A model generated the notes under the pieces. It made no database searches. It was not told the origin of the DNA and was given only the letters and a program-made list of their open reading frames with translations. Position numbers and translations under genes: made by a program. This document shows positions 24,451 to 33,180 of a stretch of 64,000 nucleotides of DNA, piece after piece. Source of the stretch: Streptomyces calvus (lineage in GTDB: Bacteria; Actinomycetota; Actinomycetes; Streptomycetales; Streptomycetaceae); NCBI RefSeq assembly GCF_006782915.1, contig NZ_VCNP01000055.1, positions 62,001-126,000 on the forward strand. The letters run 5' to 3'. Each line of letters starts with the position of its first letter. Position 1 is the first letter of the stretch.

Positions 24451-26715
24451 GTGCCCCGCACCGCCCTGCGTATCTGTCCCCTGTGCGAGGCCACCTGCGG
24501 CCTGACGCTCACCATCGACCGGGGCAGGGTCACCGGCGCCCGCGGCGACCGCGACGACGTGTTCAGCAAGGGCTTCATCTGCCCCAAGGGCGCCGCCTTC
24601 GGCGACCTGGACGCCGACCCCGACCGGCTGCGCGCCCCGCTCGTCCGCGTCGACGGCGAACTGCGCGAAGCCACCTGGGACGAGGCGTTCGACGCGGTGG
24701 CCGCCGGGATCCGGCCCGTCGTCGAACGGTACGGCCCGCACGCCGTCGGCCTCGTCCTCGGCAACCCCAACGTGCACACCGTGGCCGGCGCCCTCTACCC
24801 GCCCCTGCTGATCGCCGGACTCGGCACCCGCAGCCTGTTCACCGCCTCCACGGTCGACCAGATGCCCAAGCACGTCTCCAGCGGTCTGCTCTTCGGCGAC
24901 GCCAACGCCATCCCCGTGCCCGACCTCGACCGCACCGACCACCTCCTGCTGATCGGCGCCAACCCCCTGGAGTCCAACGGCAGTCTGTGCACCGCCCCCG
25001 ACTTCCCCGGCCGCCTCAAGGCGCTGCGGGCGCGGGGCGGCACCCTCACCGTCGTCGATCCGCGCCGCACCCGCACCGCCCGCCTCGCCGACCGGCACAT
25101 CGCCGTCCGCCCCGGCACCGACGCGCTGCTCCTCGCCGCCATGGCGCACACCCTCTTCGCCGAGGACCTCGTCACCCCCGCGGACCTGGCGCCGCACCTC
25201 GACGGACTCGACCGGCTCCCGGCGGCCCTCGCCGACTTCACGCCCGAAGCGGTCGCCGACGCCTGCGACGTCGACGCAGCCACCGTCCGCACCCTCGCCC
25301 GGGAACTCGCCGCCGCCCCCACCGCCGCCGTCTACGCCCGCATCGGCAGCTGCACCGTCCCGCACGGCACCCTCGCCGGCTGGCTCGTCGACGTCCTCAA
25401 CGTCCTCACCGGCAACCTCGACCGGCCCGGCGGCGCCCTCTTCCCGCAGGCCGCCACCGACCGGACCCCGCGGCCCGCCGGACCCGGCCGCGGCTTCGCC
25501 CTCGGCCGCTGGCACTCCCGGGTGCGCCGCCACCCCGAGGCCAAGGGCGAGCTGCCGCTCGCCGCCCTCGCCGAGGAGATCGACACCGCCACCGACGAGG
25601 GCGAGCCGATCCGCGCGCTCGTCGCCGTCGCCGCCAACCCGGTGCTCTCCGCCCCGGACGGCGACCGCCTCGACAAGGCCCTCGCCTCGCTCGACTTCAT
25701 GGTCAGCGTCGACCCGTACCTCAACGAGACCTCGCGCCACGCCCACGTCGTCCTGCCGCCGCCCCCGCCCGCGCAGAGCCCGCACCACGACTTCGCCTTC
25801 AACACCCTCGCCGTGCGCAACCAGGTCCGCTACACCCGCCCCGCCGTCCCGCTGGAACCCGGCCGCATGGCCGAGACGGAGATCCTCGCCCGTCTCGTCC
25901 TCGCGGTCACCGGTATGCACGGCGCCGACCCCGCCGTCGTGGACGCCATGGTCGTCGACCGGACCCTCGCCCAGGCCGTGACGGAACCCCACTCCCCGGT
26001 GCACGGCCGCGACCCGAAGGAGCTCGCGGCCCTCCTCACCGGCGTCAACGGCCCCGAACGCCGACTGGACATGATGCTGCGCCTCGGCCCCTACGGCGAC
26101 GGCTTCGGCGCCGACCCCGACGGGCTCACCCTGGACAGGCTGCTCGCCCACCCGCACGGCATCGACCTCGGCCCGCTGCGCCCGAGGCTGCCGCAGCCGC
26201 TGAAGACCCGCAGCGGGAAGGTGGAGTTGCTGCCGGAGCCCATCGCCGCCGACCTCCCGCGGCTGCGCGCCGCCCTCGCCGAACGCCCCGCCGGACTCGT
26301 CCTCGTCGGCCGCCGCCATCTGCGCTCCAACAACAGCTGGATGCACAACGTGCCCGCCCTCACCGGCGGCTCCAACCGCTGCACCCTGCACCTCCACCCC
26401 GAGGACGCCGAACGCCTCGGCGTGCGGGACGGCCAGACGGTGCGGATCAAGGGCGCCGGGGGAGAGGTGACCGCACCGGCCGAGGTCACCGACGCCGTAC
26501 GCCCGGGCGTGGTGAGCCTGCCGCACGGCTGGGGCCACGACCGCCCCGGCACCCGGACACGGCACGCCTCGGCCGACCCCGGAGCCAACGTCAACCAGCT
26601 CCTCGACGGCAGCCTGCTCGACCCGCTCTCCGGCAACGCCGTCCTCAACGCGGTGCCCGTCGAGGTGGCCCCGCTGAGCGCCGCCGTGACCAAAACGTGC
26701 CGCGCGCTGACCTGA
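24451..26715 (+). CDS. Molybdopterin oxidoreductase (DMSO-reductase superfamily)
   Basis: This 754-residue protein is a bis-MGD enzyme. The N-terminus binds a [4Fe-4S] cluster (ICPLCEATCG near residues 8-17, then GFICPKG near 45). Molybdopterin domains follow, with LLIGANPLESNGS near 170 and VDPRRTRTA near 205. The C-terminal cofactor-binding barrel has VGRRHLRSNNSWMHN near 625. There is no Tat signal, so it is cytoplasmic. It resembles formate-dehydrogenase/assimilatory-nitrate-reductase relatives, but no electron-transfer partner gene is adjacent, so the substrate is undefined. GGGAGG precedes GTG 24451; upstream open frame is low complexity. Confidence 0.88.
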   Translation: MPRTALRICPLCEATCGLTLTIDRGRVTGARGDRDDVFSKGFICPKGAAFGDLDADPDRLRAPLVRVDGELREATWDEAFDAVAAGIRPVVERYGPHAVGLVLGNPNVHTVAGALYPPLLIAGLGTRSLFTASTVDQMPKHVSSGLLFGDANAIPVPDLDRTDHLLLIGANPLESNGSLCTAPDFPGRLKALRARGGTLTVVDPRRTRTARLADRHIAVRPGTDALLLAAMAHTLFAEDLVTPADLAPHLDGLDRLPAALADFTPEAVADACDVDAATVRTLARELAAAPTAAVYARIGSCTVPHGTLAGWLVDVLNVLTGNLDRPGGALFPQAATDRTPRPAGPGRGFALGRWHSRVRRHPEAKGELPLAALAEEIDTATDEGEPIRALVAVAANPVLSAPDGDRLDKALASLDFMVSVDPYLNETSRHAHVVLPPPPPAQSPHHDFAFNTLAVRNQVRYTRPAVPLEPGRMAETEILARLVLAVTGMHGADPAVVDAMVVDRTLAQAVTEPHSPVHGRDPKELAALLTGVNGPERRLDMMLRLGPYGDGFGADPDGLTLDRLLAHPHGIDLGPLRPRLPQPLKTRSGKVELLPEPIAADLPRLRAALAERPAGLVLVGRRHLRSNNSWMHNVPALTGGSNRCTLHLHPEDAERLGVRDGQTVRIKGAGGEVTAPAEVTDAVRPGVVSLPHGWGHDRPGTRTRHASADPGANVNQLLDGSLLDPLSGNAVLNAVPVEVAPLSAAVTKTCRALT

Positions 26716-26786
26716 GCAAAGCCGTGACCTGGGGTTTTGCGCTTATTGCTCGCAGTTCAACGTCTTGTTAACGCCGCTTTACGGAA

Positions 26787-26839
26787 CCTAACGTCGTCGG
26801 ACCGCCGGCCCTGGTGGGAGTTCAAGGGCGAACGTTAGG
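26787..26839 (+). promoter_or_regulatory. Long-spaced inverted repeat before the citrate transporter
   Basis: CCTAACGT (26787-26794) is perfectly complementary to ACGTTAGG (26832-26839), 37 bp apart and ending nine bases before ATG 26849. It could be a leader hairpin that hides the ribosome site or a looped operator. A relatively A+T-rich promoter-like stretch with GTTAAC lies just upstream. Confidence 0.45.
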
Positions 26840-26848
26840 TGTCCATTC

Positions 26849-28306
26849 ATGCTGACCATCCTCGGCTTCGCCATGATCGCGACCTTCCTGGTCCTGATCA
26901 TGCTGAAGAAGATGTCGCCGATCGCGGCGCTCGTGCTGATACCCGCGCTGTTCTGCGTGTTCGTCGGCAAGGGCGCGCACCTCGGTGACTACGTCATCGA
27001 CGGCGTGTCCAGCCTCGCCCCCACCGCGGCGATGCTCATGTTCGCGATCGTCTACTTCGGCGTGATGATCGACGTCGGTCTCTTCGACCCGATCGTCCGC
27101 GGGATCCTCCGCTTCTGCAAGGCGGACCCGATGCGCATCGTCGTCGGCACCGCGGTGCTCGCCGCGATCGTGTCCCTGGACGGCGACGGGTCCACCACCT
27201 TCATGATCACCGTCTCGGCGATGTACCCGCTGTACAAGCGCCTGAAGATGAGCCTGGTCGTGATGACGGGTGTGGCCGCGATGGCCAACGGCGTGATGAA
27301 CACCCTGCCCTGGGGCGGGCCCACGGCCCGTGCGGCGACCGCGCTGAAGCTCGACGCCAGCGACATCTTCGTGCCGATGATCCCCGCCCTGCTGGTCGGC
27401 CTGCTCGGCGTCTTCTTCCTGGCGTACGTGCTCGGTCTGCGCGAGCGCAAGCGGCTCGGCGTGCTGACGCTGGACGAGGCGCTGGAGCAGGAGAAGGCCG
27501 AGGAGACGGAGACCGTGCTGGTCGGCGCGGGATCCGGTGCGGGCTCCGGCTCCGGCAAGGCGGCCCGCGCGGCCGGCGGTTCCGGCGCCGGCCCGGACGC
27601 CGCGGACACCGACGGCAAGGACACCGACGGCAAGGACGACGGCGCCACGGACGCCGACGGCGGCTTCCAGGGCCTCGACCCGAACCGCGCCACCCTGCGG
27701 CCCAAGCTCTACTGGTTCAACGCACTGCTCACGGTCGCCCTGCTCACCGCCATGATCATGGAGCTGCTGCCGATCCCGGTGCTGTTCCTGCTCGGCGCCG
27801 CCCTCGCGCTCTCCGTCAACTTCCCGCACATCCCCGACCAGAAGGCCCGGATCGCGGCCCACGCGGAGAACGTCCTCAACGTCTCCGGCATGGTCTTCGC
27901 CGCCGCCGTCTTCACCGGCGTCCTCCAGGGCACCGGCATGGTCGACCACATGGCCAAGTGGATGGTGGACGTCATCCCCGAGGGCATGGGCCCGCACATG
28001 GCCCTGGTCACCGGCCTGCTGAGCCTTCCGCTGACCTACTTCATGTCCAACGACGGCTTCTACTTCGGTGTCCTGCCCGTCCTCGCCGAGGCCGGCGCCG
28101 CGCACGGCGTCTCCCCGCTGGAGATGGCCCGCGCCTCCCTGGTCGGCCAGCCGCTGCACATGTCCAGCCCGCTCGTCCCCGCCGTGTACGTCCTCGTCGG
28201 CATGGCCAAGGTCGAGTTCGGCGACCACACCCGGTTCGTGGTGAAGTGGGCGGCCCTGACCTGCCTGCTGATCCTCGGCGCCGGATTCCTGTTCGGCATC
28301 ATCTAG
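26849..28306 (+). CDS. CitMHS-family metal-citrate symporter
   Basis: This 485-residue membrane transporter moves citrate complexed with metal. The first half has about six helices, with SLDGDGSTTFMITVSA near residue 108 and MNTLPWGGPTARA near 150. The second half repeats the pattern, with YFMSNDGFYFGVLP near 400 and GQPLHMSSPLVPAVY near 430. These are CitMHS hallmarks. From memory, the S. coelicolor relative was characterised as an iron-citrate carrier. The central cytoplasmic loop (about residues 210-275) is expanded with Gly/Ser/Ala and Asp/Lys repeats. Confidence 0.92.
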   Translation: MLTILGFAMIATFLVLIMLKKMSPIAALVLIPALFCVFVGKGAHLGDYVIDGVSSLAPTAAMLMFAIVYFGVMIDVGLFDPIVRGILRFCKADPMRIVVGTAVLAAIVSLDGDGSTTFMITVSAMYPLYKRLKMSLVVMTGVAAMANGVMNTLPWGGPTARAATALKLDASDIFVPMIPALLVGLLGVFFLAYVLGLRERKRLGVLTLDEALEQEKAEETETVLVGAGSGAGSGSGKAARAAGGSGAGPDAADTDGKDTDGKDDGATDADGGFQGLDPNRATLRPKLYWFNALLTVALLTAMIMELLPIPVLFLLGAALALSVNFPHIPDQKARIAAHAENVLNVSGMVFAAAVFTGVLQGTGMVDHMAKWMVDVIPEGMGPHMALVTGLLSLPLTYFMSNDGFYFGVLPVLAEAGAAHGVSPLEMARASLVGQPLHMSSPLVPAVYVLVGMAKVEFGDHTRFVVKWAALTCLLILGAGFLFGII

Positions 28307-28338
28307 CTCCGGAACCCGGTTCGACAGGAGGACACGTC

Positions 28339-29571
28339 ATGGCGCCCGGCGGGAACCGCGGCTGGCTGCTCCGGCTCGTCATCGCCTTCAGCTTCGCGCA
28401 GGGGGCGGTGTCGATGGCCCGGCCCGCCGTCTCCTACCGGGCGCTGGCCCTGGGGGCGGACGAGCGGGCCGTCGGTGTCATCGCGGGCGTCTACGCGCTG
28501 CTGCCGCTGTTCGCCGCCGTACCGCTGGGCCGGCGCACCGACCGGGGCCGCTGCGCGCCCCTGCTGCCGGCCGGCGTGGTGCTCATCTCCGGCGGCTGCG
28601 CGCTCAGCGGTGTCGCCGGCTCGCTGTGGACGATGGCCCTGTGGAGCGGGGTGATGGGCCTCGGCCACCTCTGCTTCGTCATCGGCGCGCAGTCGCTCGT
28701 CGCGCGCCAGTCGGCGCCGCACGAACAGGACCGCAACTTCGGCCACTTCACCATCGGGGCCTCGCTCGGCCAGCTGATCGGCCCCGTCGCGGCGGGCGCC
28801 CTGATCGGCGGCTCCGACATGGCCCGCAGCAGCGCGCTCGCCCTGCTCGTCGCCGGAGCGGGCGGCGCGGCCGCGCTGACCTCGCTGTGGCGCATAGAGC
28901 GACCCGGCGCCCGCGCGTCGCGAGCGGAGCGGGCCGAACGGGTGCCGGTGCGCGGCATCCTGCGCGCCCGCGGCGTACCCGCGGGCATCCTCATCAGCCT
29001 GGCCGTGCTGTCCGCGACCGACATCCTCACCGCGTACCTGCCGGTGGTCGGCGAGCACCGGGGTATCGACCCGGCCGTGGTCGGTCTCCTGCTCAGCCTG
29101 CGCGCGGCCGCCACCATCGCCTGCCGGCTGGTGCTCACCCCGCTGCTGCGGCTGCTCGGCCGCACGGTGCTGCTGACGGTGACCTGCCTGCTGGCGGCGC
29201 TGCTGTGCGCGGGTGTCGCGCTGCCGGTGCCGGTGTGGGCGCTGGCGCTGATCCTGGCCGTCCTCGGTTTCTGCCTGGGGGTCGGCCAGCCGCTGTCGAT
29301 GACGACGGTCGTCCAGGCGGCGCCCGCCGGCGCCCGCTCCACCGCCCTCGCCCTGCGCCTGACCGGCAACCGCCTCGGCCAGGTCGCCGCGCCGGCGGCG
29401 GCGGGTCTGATCGCCGGAGTCGCGGGCGTGGCGGCCCCGTTCGTGATGCTCGGCGCCCTGCTGTTCCTCTCCGCGGGCGTCGCCCTGCGCGCCCCGTCCG
29501 CATCCACGGAGGACCCTGCGGACACCCGGACGAGCACCGGGACCCGGCCCCGGCGCCGCACGGCTCGCTGA
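28339..29571 (+). CDS. Major facilitator superfamily transporter
   Basis: This 410-residue, 12-helix MFS protein has a typical loop-2 motif PLGRRTDRGRC near residue 63. A less conserved partner, TALALRLTGNRLGQ, lies in the second half. The C-terminus is a charged tail (TRTSTGTRPRRRTAR). AGGAGG lies eight bases before ATG 28339, only 32 bp after the citrate transporter stop, so the two may share a transcript. Export of a small organic compound is likely, but the substrate is unknown. Confidence 0.83.
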   Translation: MAPGGNRGWLLRLVIAFSFAQGAVSMARPAVSYRALALGADERAVGVIAGVYALLPLFAAVPLGRRTDRGRCAPLLPAGVVLISGGCALSGVAGSLWTMALWSGVMGLGHLCFVIGAQSLVARQSAPHEQDRNFGHFTIGASLGQLIGPVAAGALIGGSDMARSSALALLVAGAGGAAALTSLWRIERPGARASRAERAERVPVRGILRARGVPAGILISLAVLSATDILTAYLPVVGEHRGIDPAVVGLLLSLRAAATIACRLVLTPLLRLLGRTVLLTVTCLLAALLCAGVALPVPVWALALILAVLGFCLGVGQPLSMTTVVQAAPAGARSTALALRLTGNRLGQVAAPAAAGLIAGVAGVAAPFVMLGALLFLSAGVALRAPSASTEDPADTRTSTGTRPRRRTAR

Positions 29572-29733
29572 CCGGCGGGCCGCAGGCGTGCCGGGCCGGT
29601 GCCCGGCCGCCGGCGTTCGGTGGGGCACCGTCGGCGGTTCCCGGAGCGATCGGCCGGCCGGACGCCCTCCGGGCGCCGGTGGCCGGCGCGCTTTCCCGGA
29701 TCCGCCCGTCGGCCGGGTGCGCCACAGACCCTT

Positions 29734-29817
29734 GGCCGGTGGCCGGTGGCCGGTGGCCGGTGGCCGGTGGCCGGTGGCCGGTGGCCGGTGGCCGGTGGCC
29801 CGTGGCGGGTGGCGGGA
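29734..29817. repeat. GGCCGGT heptamer array
   Basis: Nine perfect tandem GGCCGGT units run from 29734 to 29796, followed by three degenerate units (GGCCCGT, GGCGGGT, GGCGGGA). It sits in the spacer 29572-29900. The same heptamer, in inverted orientation, is repeated three times at 41829-41849. The array should be prone to slippage. Confidence 0.95.
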
Positions 29818-29900
29818 CCGGGCTGGGAGGATGGCGCGGTCGTACACGAGGTGCGGGGCGGGCCGTGAGGCGGGTGCCCGGCACGACCTGGGGGAACCGC

Positions 29901-30080
29901 ATGCTGCTGATCGTCCTGTCCGGTGCTCTCGTCCTCGCCGTCGGAGGATGCGTCTGCGTCGTCCTGGCGGCCCGGGGCGGTCCGCGCTGGGTGCGCGGCG
30001 TGGCGAAGGCGACCCTGCTGGCGGGCGAACTGCTGCGGTCGGGCGACTCGCGCGGCCGGTCGGGAAGCGGGGACGACTGA
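29901..30080 (+). CDS. Small membrane protein (59 aa)
   Basis: This 59-residue frame has strong third-position G/C and GGGGGA upstream of ATG 29901. The first 25 residues form one hydrophobic helix (LLIVLSGALVLAVGGCVCVVL), described here as a membrane anchor. A basic amphipathic segment and a Ser/Gly/Asp tail follow. The Cys17 position is not a convincing lipobox. Function unknown. The 265 bp after it hold the promoter region of the ABC ATPase gene and nothing else recognised. Confidence 0.55.
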   Translation: MLLIVLSGALVLAVGGCVCVVLAARGGPRWVRGVAKATLLAGELLRSGDSRGRSGSGDD

Positions 30081-30345
30081 CGGGCGGGGCGGGGTGAAGG
30101 AGAGGGCGGGGCGGAGCCGAAGGACGGGGCGGCCGACCGGGTAAGCGGGTGCGGCCCGCCGCTCCGGGTGCTGAATCTGGACGTCCGCTTTCTCACGCAT
30201 CGGACGGTGCGCCCAATTCCCTGTCGTTCTCTTCCCCCGGCCGCCTACTTTCCGTTAACTTCCGTGACTCACACGCCCGTACGACCCGCACGAGGCGTCC
30301 GACCGCGGAGCACCAGCGCCCTGATGAGCCCCCGGGGGCACCCTC

Positions 30346-31686
30346 ATGACACGCGCCATCTCCCTGCACGACGTGAGCAAGGCCTACACGCGGGGCGCCC
30401 GCGTGGTGGACCGGCTGTCGCTGGACATCGCGCCGGGCGAGTTCCTCGTCCTGCTCGGCCCGTCCGGCTGCGGCAAGTCCACCGTGCTCCGGATGATCGC
30501 CGGCCTGGAGGACATCGACGAGGGCCTGCTGTTCCTCGACGGCGAGTACGGCAACGACCTGCCCCCGTCCGAGCGGGACATGGCGATGGTGTTCCAGAAC
30601 TTCGCCCTGTACCCGAGCATGACCAGCCGCGACAACATCGGCTTCCCGCTGCGCATCGAGGCGCCCGGCACCGACCCGGCCCCGCGCGTGGACGCCACCG
30701 CCCGCATGCTCGGCATCGAGGACCTCCTCGACCGCTTCCCGGCCCAGCTCTCCGGCGGCGAACGCCAGCGGGTCGCCATGGGCCGGGCCATCGCCCGCCA
30801 CCCCTCCGCGTTCCTGATGGACGAGCCGCTGTCCAACCTCGACGCCAAGCTCCGCAACCATCTGCGCGCCGAGATCTCCCAGCTCACCCGCGAGCTGGGC
30901 GTCACCACCGTGTACGTCACCCACGACCAGTCCGAGGCGATGTCGCTCGGGGACCGCGTCGCCGTGCTGCGCGGCGGCGTCCTCCAGCAGGTCGGCACCC
31001 CGCGCGCCGTCTACTCCCTGCCGAGCAACGTCTTCGTCGCCGCCTTCATCGGCACCCCGCGCATCAATCTGCTGCGCGGCCTGGTCCGCGCCCCGCTCGA
31101 CGGGGCGATGACCATCAGCCTGGGCAAGCAGTTCCTGCGGCTGCCCGAACCGCTCTCCCTGGACCACCAGCTGCTTCGGGTGCAGCAGGGCCGCGAGGTC
31201 ATCGTGGGCCTGCGCTCCGAGGCCGTCCGCATCGCCAAGCCGGCCGCCGCCCGCCCCGGCGAGGTGGTGCTCACCGGTCTGGTGGAACACCTGGAGTTCC
31301 AGGGCCACGAGGTCCTGGTCCACTTCAACACCGGGTCCCGTCCCGCCGTCGTACCCGAACTGGAGGCCCCGCGCCCGCGCCCCGGCCGCACCACCCGGCG
31401 CCGCCGCCGCGACGGCACGGTCCTGGACCGCCTGCGGGAGCGGGCGGGCGGCCTGCGGGCCGGGCCCGTGGTGGCCCTCGACGACCCGGAGCCGGCCGGT
31501 CCGGCGCCCGCCGCACCGGAGCCGCGGGTGCCCGGTGACCTCATCGTCCGCACCACCCCGGACATCAGCCTGCGGCACGGCATGCAGGTGCCCCTCCTCG
31601 TCGACCTCGCCCATCTGTTCGTCTTCGACCACAACGGCGAACGGATCTGCCCGAACCCGGCCCGGCTGCCCGACCTGGAGGAGTGA
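30346..31686 (+). CDS. Orphan sugar-type ABC transporter ATPase (MalK/MsiK-like)
   Basis: This 446-residue protein energises import by ABC sugar or polyol transporters. Walker A GPSGCGKST lies near residue 39, the signature LSGGERQRVA near 140, Walker B FLMDEPLSNLD near 162 and the switch His in VTHDQ near 194. The MalK-like TOBE region begins near 240. It is interrupted by an Arg/Pro-rich insertion around residues 345-400, making the protein longer than MsiK (about 380). No permease or binding protein is adjacent, so it probably serves transporters encoded elsewhere, as MsiK does. Confidence 0.88.
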   Translation: MTRAISLHDVSKAYTRGARVVDRLSLDIAPGEFLVLLGPSGCGKSTVLRMIAGLEDIDEGLLFLDGEYGNDLPPSERDMAMVFQNFALYPSMTSRDNIGFPLRIEAPGTDPAPRVDATARMLGIEDLLDRFPAQLSGGERQRVAMGRAIARHPSAFLMDEPLSNLDAKLRNHLRAEISQLTRELGVTTVYVTHDQSEAMSLGDRVAVLRGGVLQQVGTPRAVYSLPSNVFVAAFIGTPRINLLRGLVRAPLDGAMTISLGKQFLRLPEPLSLDHQLLRVQQGREVIVGLRSEAVRIAKPAAARPGEVVLTGLVEHLEFQGHEVLVHFNTGSRPAVVPELEAPRPRPGRTTRRRRRDGTVLDRLRERAGGLRAGPVVALDDPEPAGPAPAAPEPRVPGDLIVRTTPDISLRHGMQVPLLVDLAHLFVFDHNGERICPNPARLPDLEE

Positions 31687-31718
31687 CACCGGCGCGCGGG
31701 CGTCCCTCTGGCGCAGAA

Positions 31719-31738
31719 AAACTAACATCGCTAGTTTA
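31719..31738 (+). promoter_or_regulatory. TetR-type operator before the ALDH-ADH operon
   Basis: AAACTAACATCGCTAGTTT is an imperfect palindrome (arms AAACTARC/GYTAGTTT) 39 bp before the aldehyde dehydrogenase start. It matches the site at 38334-38352 beside a tetR gene at nearly every position. Confidence 0.75.
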
Positions 31739-31776
31739 GGGCTCGGCAGACGACGCCCCGCTCCGGAGGAAGCGCG

Positions 31777-33165
31777 ATGAAGGCATACGACGGCATGTAC
31801 ATCGGCGGCGCCTGGCGCCCCGCCGCGGGACCGGACGTGATCGAGGTCGTGAACCCGGCCGACGAGCAGGTGTTCGCCACCGTCCCGGCGGGCACCGTGG
31901 AGGACGTCGACGCGGCCGTCCGCGCCGCCCGCGCCGCCCTCCCGGCCTGGGCCGCCACCCCGCCCGCCGAGCGCGCCGCCCGCCTGAGCGCCCTGCGGGA
32001 CGTGCTCGTGGCCCGGCAGGCCGAGATCGCCGAGACGGTGACCGCCGAACTCGGGTCGCCGCCCAAGCTCTCGCAGACCGTCCACGCCGGTGTGCCGATC
32101 GCCGTGGCCGGTTCGTACGCCGAGCTGGCGGCGACGTACGCCTTCGAGGAGCGGACCGGCAACTCGACGGTCCTGCACGAGCCCGTCGGCGTGGTCGGCG
32201 CGATCACCCCCTGGAACTACCCGCTGCACCAGATCGTCGCCAAGGCCGCTCCGGCCCTCGCGGCCGGCTGCACCGTCGTCGTCAAGCCCGCCGAGGACAC
32301 CCCGCTGGTGGCCCGGCTGTTCGCCGAGGCCGTGCACGAGGCCGGGGTCCCGGCGGGCGTGTTCAACCTCGTCACCGGCCTCGGCCCGGTGGCCGGCCAG
32401 GCCCTCGCCGAACACCCCGGCGTCGACCTGGTCTCCTTCACCGGCTCCACCGCCGTCGGCCGCCGCATCGGCGCCGTCGCCTCCGGCATGGTGAAGAAGG
32501 TCGCCCTCGAACTCGGCGGCAAGTCCGCCAACGTCATCCTGCCGAGCGCCGACCTGGCCCGCGCCGTCAACGTCGGTGTCGCCAACGTGATGTCCAACTC
32601 CGGCCAGACGTGCAGCGCCTGGACCCGCATGCTGGTCCACCGCGACCGCTACGACGAGGCCGTGGAGCTCGCCGCGGCCGCCGCCGCCAAGTACGGCGAC
32701 CGCATCGGCCCGCTCGTCAACGCCCGGCAGCGGGACCGCGTGCGCGGCTACATCGAGAAGGGCGTCGCCGAGGGCGCCCGGCTGGTCGCCGGCGGCCCCG
32801 AGTCCCCCCACGAGCGGGGCTACCACGTCAGCCCCACGGTCTTCGCCGACGTCACCGAGGAGATGACCATCGCCCAGGAGGAGATCTTCGGCCCGGTCCT
32901 GTCGATCCTGCGCTACGAGGACGAGGAGGACGCGCTGCGCATCGCCAACGGCACCGTGTACGGCCTGGCCGGCGCGGTCTGGGCCGGTGACGAGGCGGAG
33001 GCGGTGGCCTTCGCCCGCCGCATGGAGACCGGCCAGGTCGACATCAACGGCGGCCGCTTCAACCCCCTCGCGCCGTTCGGCGGTTACAAGCAGTCCGGCG
33101 TGGGCCGCGAACTCGGCGTGCACGGCCTGACCGAGTACCTCCAGACCAAGTCCCTCCAGTTCTAG
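31777..33165 (+). CDS. NAD(P)-dependent aldehyde dehydrogenase
   Basis: This 462-residue ALDH-superfamily enzyme oxidises an aldehyde to the acid. The oxyanion Asn region TPWNYPLHQI lies near residue 148. The general-base Glu is in LELGGKSANV near 245, and the catalytic Cys279 is in GQTCSAW. EEIFGPVLSI lies near 368, where NAD+ contacts form. Ribosome site GGAGGAAG precedes ATG 31777. The alcohol dehydrogenase follows 15 bp later, so an alcohol-to-aldehyde-to-acid sequence is likely. The operator in front suggests control by the TetR at 37666. Confidence 0.92.
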   Translation: MKAYDGMYIGGAWRPAAGPDVIEVVNPADEQVFATVPAGTVEDVDAAVRAARAALPAWAATPPAERAARLSALRDVLVARQAEIAETVTAELGSPPKLSQTVHAGVPIAVAGSYAELAATYAFEERTGNSTVLHEPVGVVGAITPWNYPLHQIVAKAAPALAAGCTVVVKPAEDTPLVARLFAEAVHEAGVPAGVFNLVTGLGPVAGQALAEHPGVDLVSFTGSTAVGRRIGAVASGMVKKVALELGGKSANVILPSADLARAVNVGVANVMSNSGQTCSAWTRMLVHRDRYDEAVELAAAAAAKYGDRIGPLVNARQRDRVRGYIEKGVAEGARLVAGGPESPHERGYHVSPTVFADVTEEMTIAQEEIFGPVLSILRYEDEEDALRIANGTVYGLAGAVWAGDEAEAVAFARRMETGQVDINGGRFNPLAPFGGYKQSGVGRELGVHGLTEYLQTKSLQF

Positions 33166-33180
33166 GGGAGTCGAATCGCC

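Noticed and set aside
24295..26565. Long antisense frame over the molybdopterin oxidoreductase
   Set aside because: The sense strand carries clear 4Fe-4S and Mo-cofactor motifs; the antisense product is Gly/Val/Glu-rich with no domain.
29734..29817. CRISPR array
   Set aside because: The heptamers are directly adjacent with no spacers and there are no cas genes; it is a simple tandem repeat. No CRISPR was seen anywhere in the window.
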